DNA of 64,000 bases from Kingdonia uniflora (taxonomy: Eukaryota > Streptophyta > Magnoliopsida > Ranunculales > Circaeasteraceae), in the NCBI GenBank assembly GCA_014058105.1, contig JACGCM010000310.1:992001-1056000 (forward strand), written 5' to 3'. Every line of letters begins with the position of its first letter. The first letter of the stretch is position 1. This document shows positions 56,962-64,000 of this stretch, one piece after another. The notes under the pieces were generated by a model. That model had not been told where the DNA came from, searched no databases, and worked only from the letters and a program-made list of their open reading frames with translations. Made by a program: the position numbers and the translations under genes.

Positions 56962-57870
56962 TTGGCTACCAAAGAGGAGAGTCGAAAAGAACTTTTTCAT
57001 GTCAGTATTCTGGCGAAGCAGAGTTTAGTCGAGGCCCTTGTGGATCTGGGTAGTCAGAAAATTTTAATTTCTGAGGCAATGGTGAAGAAGATGGGTTTGA
57101 CGACTATAGCTCATCCTAAGCCGTTTGGCTTGGGATGGATTCAGAAAGATGCTGATTTGATGATCACAAAGCAGTATACTTTCAAGTTTTTTATCACTGA
57201 AAGATTTATTGACGAGGTAACGTGTGAGGTGGTCCCTTTGGATGTGTGTCAGGTCATCTTGGGTAGCCCTTATCTTTGGGACCGAGATACGATTCATTAC
57301 CGTAGAACTCACAAGTATCGTCTTGTGAAGGAGGAAAAGGAGCTCCATATCAATGCTTATAAGGAGCATGTCACTACGTCTAATTTAGTAACGGCGACTC
57401 AGGTGAAGCGGTTGGTTAATGCGAGAAGAAAATTTATGTTATTGATTCAACCGGCTTAGGAGGGTACGTCAGCTAGAGTGTTGTTTACTATGACAACATC
57501 TTATAGGCAACCAACCGACATGGGGATATTGCAAGAGGAGGTTGTGGTACCTACTGATCATAAAACGTTCCAATTTATAGCTACACAGTCTAAACTACAG
57601 CAAGCTTGACAGAGGAAGGGGAAGTCATATCTCCAGCAATTTCCCTTGATTATGCAGTATAAGAAGGGAGTGGACAACAAAATGGATGATAGGATATCTC
57701 GACCCCCATTACCAACTACTTCTGCTATGTTGGTTTCTATGCAGACATGTGGTGGTATTGAGTCATTCCGAGTTGGGAAGAAGGGCCAACGACCTAGTAA
57801 GTCGAAGTGGTACAACATGGAAATGGGTAGCGCCGCAGTCCCACCTCCCCAGTTCTACCTTAAGCAGGAG
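56962..57870 (+). pseudogene. protease joined to RNase H end, RT deleted (element V)
   Basis: 56962-57459 is an open 165-aa frame with FHVSILAKQSLVEALVDLGS (active-site region, D-L-G in place of D-S/T-G), KMGLTTIAHPKPFGLGWIQK and EVVPLDVCQVILGSPYLWDRD, a chromovirus protease. By 57540 the frame is already at the end of RNase H: VPTDHKTFQFIATQSKLQQA and IMQYKKGVDNKMDDRISRPP. The whole RT and most of RNase H are therefore deleted. The tail (to KVW) is of unclear origin. Confidence 0.75.
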
Positions 57871-57877
57871 CTCAAGG

Positions 57878-58527
57878 TGTGGTAGCCTACTCGTAGCCTT
57901 CAATCTCCTCACTTGAAGTCTACTTCGTATCTTACTCGAACATCTCGAAGACTATTTTGACTCAGAATCAAGCCCCTCAAGGAACTCTTGTAGTCGAAGC
58001 CTCGACAGCAGATAAACCTTTGAGAACGGATTAACACATAATAACAGATACCTTCGACTACACGTTCGAATAGCAGAAGTGTGATGAGACTAGCAGTCAT
58101 CTCAAACGGATTGGACGGCGCATTAATTGGTCTCTCAGCTACAGCGACAGGGATGTCTGTAATAAATGTCACCGCTGGAAAACTCATACAGTAATCATGT
58201 AGCCTGGCCCACTCTTGGTGACTCAGCCTCTTATATCTCTATTAATAAGAGAGAGGGGAGGTTGGAAAAAATCCTCTCCAAACCCTATGCCTTTTACCTT
58301 CGATCACTTACAAACTGTATTCGATCTTTATTATTACTCATCAGTAATAGAATCACAGTTTAAAAATCCTCATCAGAGGTCGTAGAGAGTCACATTCGGG
58401 TCTCTATGCAAGTATTTGTCTCTAATTAGTCTATTTTTAGGCTATATACTTTTACATCTTTGATAAGAAGTTGACCTCCGTGTTGTAAGAGCCATCTTTG
58501 CTTCTCAACGAAGATCAGGACCCTATA
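57878..58527 (+). repeat. 5' LTR of Tat element IV
   Basis: 650 bp, TGTGGTAGCC...CCCTATA. TATA-like ATCTCTATTAATAAGAGAG near 58235-58253. Shares long blocks with the LTR at 3243-3966. Confidence 0.85.
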
Positions 58528-58543
58528 ATTGGCGCCGTCTGTG
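58528..58543 (+). other. primer-binding site of element IV
   Basis: ATTGGCGCCGTCTGTG directly after the LTR. TGGCGCCGT is complementary to the plant tRNA-Asp 3' end. Confidence 0.7.
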
Positions 58544-58614
58544 CTTCCCACACTATTAGTTACCTTGTATTTGTTTCCTTCCTTTCTTTCCTACCATTTA
58601 CCGCTCAGTTTTCA

Positions 58615-59833
58615 ATGGCCCCTTCCCGCCGTGCCAACTCAACTCAGGCAGGAAACTCCATTGATGGAGTCGCCGCTCAATTTCTTTACTATCTCAGCAA
58701 ATTGCTCAAGCAGATGAGCGCCATCAGCATTAACTCACCCAGGAATGAGGAAACCACCGCCAGGCGTTGGAAACAGAACAGAATCGCCAAGTAGACGACA
58801 AAAATAGACAGAATCGAGCAATCGATGAGCTACGCAACACAGTCCAAGAACTTCAAAGGTTAGATCCCTTGGAACCCGTCTGTCAGTCCCAGGTACCGGA
58901 CCAATCGCGCGTATCTGCCCGCGCCCGCCTTGGACCCTCAACAAACCTCAAGTTACCCCCAACTCCCATCAGTGCCAAAGATATTCCCCATACTATTCCC
59001 CCCACTGGCTCTATCCACCTTGTAATCTACCCCACAGAAGACTCTACTGACTCCACCCTCCATTCATCAAGACACCCTCGGCCCATCAAAGACCGACTCG
59101 GCGGCGTCGTCCCGCTCGAGACTAACTCGGGGAGCGCAGTGCTAAATATATCCACCTTGGCTAGATACGAAGCTTCAAGCAACTCACACAGCTCTTCATC
59201 GCCCAGTTTGCCTTCAACAAAGACAAAGAAGTCAGAGTTGGCACATTATTTAATTTCAGAAAGTCAAGCACAGAGACCCTCGAAGCCTTCACAAAGCGGT
59301 TCCTCGACGAATCACGGAAAATAGAGAACCTCGACTGTGCAAATGCTATCCTCGCATATTAAAATGCTCTGCCTGATCATAGTCGAGTAAAAGAACACCT
59401 CGTCCTCCACAAGCCCCAAGCACTCGAAGATATGCTCTCGAAGGTCAACGGCTTTATCAACCTCGAAAGACTCCAAGAATCCTGCAAATATACCCAACCT
59501 TTGAACACTACCCACTTCAGCAAACCGCGACAAAATTTGCATCCTACTCCACTACCCTTGATCGCTTCTATCTCACAAGAGACTGAGAGCCGCAAACGCC
59601 CTTATACCGACAGTAGTGTTGAAGCTCGCAAGAAGCGATCGAAACCTATCTTGCCTACACTTACTGTCCCCCTGAGTACCCTCTTACCACACATTCTGGT
59701 AGACCCCATATGGCGTATCCCTCTCCCAATCGAAGTCAGACCTGGGGAGCCTTATTGCGCCAATCACAAATGCAATTGTCACCATACAAACAAATGCTTT
59801 GCCGTCCAACGTTATCTCAAACTCATCCTCTGA
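58615..59833 (+). pseudogene. gag of Tat element IV
   Basis: ATG 58615 starts MAPSRRANSTQAGNSIDG. After frameshifts: VDDKNRQNRAIDELRNTVQE (coiled coil), a Pro-rich linker, SSTETLEAFTKRFLDESRKI, VKEHLVLHKPQALEDMLSKV and NGFINLERLQE, ending with a Cys/His cluster YCANHKCNCHHTNKCFAV. The capsid core is partly lost. Broken into at least three frames. Confidence 0.8.
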
Positions 59834-60108
59834 GCAGGACGTCTGCACCAGTACGTTACCGACCATCCCAGTTATCTCGATGGGTCTTACCTCCAATCCC
59901 TTTCCACCCCTACTGTTAACCCAGCCGTGGTACATATCTACCGATCATTTTAATCGAAGTCAATAATATAGACAGTGGTCATTCGCATAGCAAACGAAAG
60001 TGCATCGGCGAATGTTACAAACTTTCTTACCAAGAAAAATTCCCTACCCTACTCCCAGAATACAGTCATCACACTCATCTCAAGGGCATTTCTTTCATCA
60101 ATTGTAAT

Positions 60109-60430
60109 ATGTCACACGTCTGTTTCCCTCATTCCGATCCTATGGTCATTATGATTAAGTTTGGGAACATTGTCCTTCACACAATGCTCATCGACACAGG
60201 AAGTGCAGCTGACGTCCTATTTCTACCCACCGTAAAAAAAATGCAGAAAACTGAAATCATTACCCTAGCCAACGTCGAGTTAAAAGGATTCAATAGGACT
60301 ACTGAAGTCATCGTCAGTCGTATCATCCTACTTGTCACCACAGGACCCCTCACCCTTTAAACTAGCTTCCTTGTCATCGACAAGAAATCTGAATACCTCG
60401 GTATACTCGGCCGGGACTGGCTCCATGCTA
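60109..60430 (+). pseudogene. aspartic protease of Tat element IV
   Basis: VCFPHSDPMVIMIKFGNIVL, active site MLIDTGSAADVLFLPT (D-T-G), NVELKGFNRTTEV, a stop at 60358, then LGILGRDWLHAM-like sequence in the next stretch (EYLGILGRDWLH). A typical Tat protease with a stop near its end. Confidence 0.83.
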
Positions 60431-60907
60431 TGCGGGTTATACCCCGACCTATCATCTAACCCTTCGTTTTGCAACTCCCGAGGGTACGTGGAACCTCAAA
60501 GGATCTCAACGTCTCGCCCGCTCATGCGAGCACCCAGAAAATTGACTAGACCAAAAAACTTGTCAGACGCCCATTGTAATAACTGCACCTTTCTATCCTA
60601 TCGATTTCGACAGATGCCACCCCCCATATCGAACCTACCGTTTATATCGAACTCGACGGCCCTGGTTGAGGAACATTCATTGGAACTTTTCTCAGCGAGA
60701 CCGGATGCCTCGAGCTTACAGATTTCCTTCGGGCAAACACGGACATCTTTGCTTGGACATTTCAGGAGATGCTTAGTGTCGACCCCAGCCTAGCATGCCA
60801 TCGCCTCGACCTCATTACCAATTCCATGGCAGTCAAACAAAAGAAGCATACCCTGGCACCATGACTTTGAGAAGCGGTTAACCTTTGAATTAGACAAGCT
60901 TATAGCC

Positions 60908-61483
60908 GTGGGCTTTATTAGAGAAGTCAAATACGCTGACTGGATATCAAACATTGTGGCAGTTCCTAAGAGGAATAGAAATACCCGAATCTGTGTCGAC
61001 TTTACCGACCTCAATAAAAATACACCGAAGGACAGTTTCCTACTGCCGACCATTTCAACACTCCTCGATGCCACTGCTGGAAACGAGTGCCTATCCATGA
61101 TGGACGCAGCTTCGGGTTACAATCAGGTACCCCTCCTCCCAGAAGATCAACTTAAAATTTCTTTCATAACTTAACAAGGCCTTTATTGCTTTAATGTCAT
61201 GCCCTTTAGCCTTAAAAATACGGGTGCCACTTACCAGCGCCTCGTTATAACCATGTTTAAACCCCTACATGGAAAGTCAGTCGAAGTCTACATCGACAAC
61301 ATGTTATGCAAGAGTATACAAAAACAGACCCACATCCATGACCTGACCGACATCTTTTTAATACTTTGCACCTTTAAAATGAAACTCAACCCAGAGAAGT
61401 GCCAGTTTGGCGTCTCATCCGGAAAATTCTTGGGCCACCCTATCAGTAAACGCGGCATCAAAATTGACCCCACCCATATTTGA
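60908..61483 (+). pseudogene. reverse transcriptase of Tat element IV
   Basis: FIREVKYADWISNIVAVPKR, RICVDFTDLNKNTPKDSFLL, SMMDAASGYNQVPLL, a stop at 61172-61174, MPFSLKNTGATYQRLV, VEVYIDNMLCKS and MKLNPEKCQFGVSSGKFLGH. YIDD is YIDN. The first catalytic Asp (MDAASGYNQ) is kept. Confidence 0.9.
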
Positions 61484-61531
61484 GCCCTCATTGACATGCC
61501 CTCACCCACAACAAAGTGAGACGTCTAAAAG

Positions 61532-61990
61532 GTGATTGGCAGGATAGTTGCCCTTAATCGTTTTATTTCCAAGTCCTCCGATAGATGTGCTTGTCTCTTC
61601 TCCCTCCTACGCAGTCAGGGCGCCCATAAAATAAGAAAGCAAAACAACCCCGAGATCAATTGGACCTCTGAGTGCGAAGACGCCTTTCTCAAACTCAAAA
61701 CTTATCTTGGCTGCCCACCTATCATCAGCACCCCCATCGAAGGTGAAACACTCTCCTTATATCTCGCTGCCACAAAAAATTTAATTAGTTTCGTACTCAT
61801 TTGCCTTGATTCCAACATCAAAAAACCTGTGTATTTCACCAGTAAAACTCTAACCCCTGCCGAAACCCGTTATTCCAAACTTGAGCGATTGCTCCTGATA
61901 CTTGTTTATTCAGTCCACAAGCTCAAACCATATTTTTCAAACCCACCCCATTCGTGTCATCACGAGTTACCCTCTCCGCGAAGTACTTAG
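61532..61990 (+). pseudogene. RNase H of Tat element IV
   Basis: IGRIVALNRFISKSSDRC, INWTSECEDAFLKLKTYLGC, LSLYLAATKNLISFVLICLD, KPVYFTSKTLTPAETRYSKL, ERLLLILVYSVHKLKPYF. Frame lost near 61940; the continuation reads VITSYPLREVLSKKKKSRR and so on. Removes template RNA in family members. Confidence 0.85.
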
Positions 61991-62149
61991 TAAAAAGAAA
62001 AAATCCAGACGAGTACCACAATGGTCTGTATAGCTTAACGAGCATGACATAACCTTCGAGAAGAAAATATCTCAGAAAGGCCAAGCAATAGCCGATTTCT
62101 CCCCGACTTCCCGGTCGAAGATTGTAACTGGGAAGAACATGAAGATGAT

Positions 62150-62866
62150 CTACCGGAAGATCAACCTGAAGTCGTAGATCCATGGGACCCCCTTACCGGT
62201 TGGCGTTTATTTACAGATAGCTCCACAGAACCCAATGGTTCAGGAATAGGTATTGTCTTGGTCACACCGATTACTGACCGAATAGAGAAAGCAGTTAAAC
62301 TTACCTTTGAATGCTCCAATAATGAAGTAGAGTATGAAACACTGATCCATGGTCTCGACCTCGCACTCGATCTCGACATTCCCAAACTCGTAGTCTTTAC
62401 AGATTCCCAACTCATTCAGAGACATTACTCTGGAGAAAATCAAGCTAACGGTCGCATGGCTGACTACGCTTTACTTGTGCGACAGCGCATGGACCGATTT
62501 CCCAAAAAATCAACAACTATCCATTATCCTCGAGAAAAAAACAGACATGCCGATGCCCTCGCCAACATAGCAGCTATGCTGGGACAGACAGAATCTCGAA
62601 CTCTCCACATCGAAGTTCTCGAACGCCCAAGTATCGACCAGATGGAAATCAATGCCATCAATACTGGGGGCGAGAGTCTCAATTTAGATTATTGGCGAAC
62701 ACCATTCCTTCGTTACCTTACCAATGCCACCCTTCCCGGTGATCCCAAAGCCAGACATCCACTGTTAGAAAACTGCCGTAGATACACTATCCATAACAAT
62801 AAGCTATATCACAAATCTCCAAATGGCGTCCTCCTTCGATCTATATCTAATACTGAAGCCTCTTGA
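62150..62866 (+). pseudogene. second archaeal-like RNase H of Tat element IV
   Basis: WRLFTDSSTEPNGSGIGIVL, TFECSNNEVEYETLIHGLDL, DIPKLVVFTDSQLIQRHYSG and REKNRHADALANIAAM hold the acidic residues of an RNase H fold, followed by a linker to integrase. Best preserved of the three copies here. The domain is diagnostic of the Tat lineage. Confidence 0.85.
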
Positions 62867-63860
62867 ATCTTAGCAGAGCTTCACGAAGGCACCTGTGGTG
62901 CTCACACCGCTGGTCGATCTTTAGCCCTTCGAGCTGTAACCCAAGGATTGTTTTGGCCCGATATGAGAAAGCAAGCTTCAGAATATGCAGCACATTGTGA
63001 CAAATGCCAGCGTCATGCTCATGACATCCATTGCCCCTCTCGAGATATTCATGTCAGCCGAGTTTCTTGGCCATTCAAAAGATGGGTCATCGATCTCATT
63101 GGTCCATTTCCAAAAGCTTCGGGTAGTAGAGAAAATATCCTCGTTGCCACTGTTTACTTGCCAAATGGGTCGAAGCTGTTCCTTATGCCGAACAGAGAAG
63201 AAGAAGTTATCAAGTTTTTATGAGAAAACATCATCACTCGCTTCGGCTGCCCCCACATGATTCGGTGCGATAATGGTCCCCAGTTCATTGGCAGTAAAGT
63301 AAGGAATTTCCTCAAAAAATGCAACATTATTCTCTCGCCCTCCACACCTTACTACCCTAGGGCAACGGTCAAGTCAAAGTAATTAACAAAACTATCGTTG
63401 ATGGTATGAAGAAGAGAGTCAATACAAAGAAAGTACGATGGGCTCAAGAGTTGCAACACTTCCTCTGGGCCTATCGTACAACACCAAGAAATTCTACCGA
63501 ATACACCCCCTTCCTCCTAATATATGGAACAGAAGCAGTACTACCAACTCAGATCGAAATACCCACTCAAGATCCAACCTCCCAGACAAAGATAATGAGT
63601 TTGAACTCACATGCAACATGTTGAGGATCGATGAAACCAGAGACCGAGCTATCACCAACCTAGTTCGCTACCATGCATTACTTCAGAGATCTTACAACAA
63701 GCGAGTTCGACCACGAAGTTTCAATGTTGGAGATCTAGTAATCAACGTGTTAATCAGTCGACGAGGCCTGCGAATGTTGGCAAATTAGCCGAATCTCAGG
63801 AAGGACCCTACCTTGTCTATGATAAAATAGAAAGGATCTTAATACTTGATGACAGAAGAT
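62867..63860 (+). pseudogene. integrase of Tat element IV
   Basis: Zinc-binding part EGTCGAHTAGRSLA, HCDKCQRHAHD; core WVIDLIGPFPKASGSRENIL and MIRCDNGPQFIGS; then SPSTPYYP, NKTIVDGMKKRVNTKK, ELQHFLWAYRTTPRNSTEYT, LIYGTEAVLP, ARYHALLQRSYNKRVRPRSF and the C-terminal ESQEGPYLVYD. Stops at 62864, 63221 and near 63360 break the frame. Order and spacing are normal. Confidence 0.88.
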
Positions 63861-64000
63861 GAAGAGCCTCTACGAACCCTTGGAACACAATGCAGTTGGT
63901 CTCTTATAACAAGCCTTACCTACAATCATGTACCACCGATGTAATCCAGGATAATCAATAAACGAGGCTTTTGTCACCAATACTTCGTCTCATGTTTCAC
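63861..64000 (+). other. end of pol and start of 3' region of element IV
   Basis: After the GPY-type block the frame reads WNTMQLVSYNKPYLQ and stops near 63959. The tandem array and antisense genes expected by analogy with elements II and III would lie to the right. Confidence 0.45.

Larger units (their letters stand above)
55320..57877 (+). mobile_element. internally deleted chromovirus (Ty3/gypsy), element V
   Basis: An LTR-like part (about 55320-55746) with TTCGAA clusters and a TATAG/AATAAA-rich 3' half, then TAGTATCATTTTTC, a decayed initiator-Met primer site, then gag, protease and the very end of RNase H, with RT missing. The right side is cut by element IV at 57878. Left edge approximate; no TSD could be tested. 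Confidence 0.65.
57878..64000 (+). mobile_element. Tat-lineage Ty3/gypsy element IV, 5' part
   Basis: 5' LTR, primer site, gag, protease, RT, RNase H, second RNase H and integrase in order. The 3' non-coding region and 3' LTR lie beyond the window. It is inserted in the chromovirus remnant. LTR relatedness links it to element I, but their divergence and positions make them separate copies. Confidence 0.9.

Noticed and set aside
3243..58527. LTRs at 3243-3966 and 57878-58527 as the two ends of one 55-kb composite element
   Set aside because: The left LTR is preceded by a polypurine tract (a 3' LTR) and the right one is followed by a primer site (a 5' LTR), so they face outward from separate elements.

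Overview
The window looks like retrotransposon-rich nuclear DNA of a flowering plant, probably a eudicot. It has AT-rich intergenic DNA, genes with short GT-AG introns, many LTR retrotransposons of plant-specific types (Tat-lineage Ty3/gypsy, Copia, a chromovirus) and a Harbinger-type MITE. Only one gene looks intact: a secreted polygalacturonase (GH28) at 7818-10081 (+), five exons, all catalytic motifs present. The other cellular genes are broken: a MORC/CRT1-like ATPase fragment (13765-14450, -), a subtilisin-like protease (subtilase) pseudogene (15222-35491, -) and the 3' end of a second subtilase (36093-36191, -).

Layout. 1-3966: 3' end of a Tat-type gypsy element with antisense ORFs, polypurine tract and 3' LTR. 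3967-5749: mostly unassigned, with a Copia-like PPT/LTR junction. 5755-7343: complete short non-autonomous LTR element with target-site duplication GAAGG, lying just upstream of the polygalacturonase. 10375-10670: Tourist/PIF-Harbinger-like MITE. 10674-13764: unassigned. 13765-14450: MORC fragment. 15222-35491: one subtilase gene, in which all pieces lie in order on the minus strand, split by four LTR-element insertions: a degenerate solo LTR (15780-16264), a non-autonomous LTR element (16645-20382, itself split by a solo LTR at 17466-18574), a solo LTR (21523-22017) and a 13.3-kb Tat element (22188-35454) sitting inside the signal-peptide codons. 36783-37760: solo LTR with TSD TACTT. 38167-42485: non-autonomous Copia element of the same LTR family. 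42486-~55300: a second long Tat element. ~55320-57877: internally deleted chromovirus. 57878-64000: a third Tat element running off the window.

The Tat elements show the known lineage plan: gag, protease, RT, RNase H, a second archaeal-like RNase H, integrase, then a variable tandem-repeat region and long antisense ORFs before the 3' LTR. All coding regions carry stops and frameshifts, and in all three RTs the second Asp of the YxDD box is changed (YIDA, YIDN, YIDN). Element III also carries an inverted copy of its own second RNase H region inside integrase.

The most informative result is the subtilase locus. Removing the two elements in the 5' half and the non-autonomous element, each with one TSD copy, rejoins the subtilase reading frame at all three junctions. 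This gives a base-resolved insertion history. I see no sign of a truly new enzymatic system; the less explained structures are the inverted RNase H duplication, the asymmetric 118-bp tandem array, and the short antisense ORFs repeated within Tat elements.
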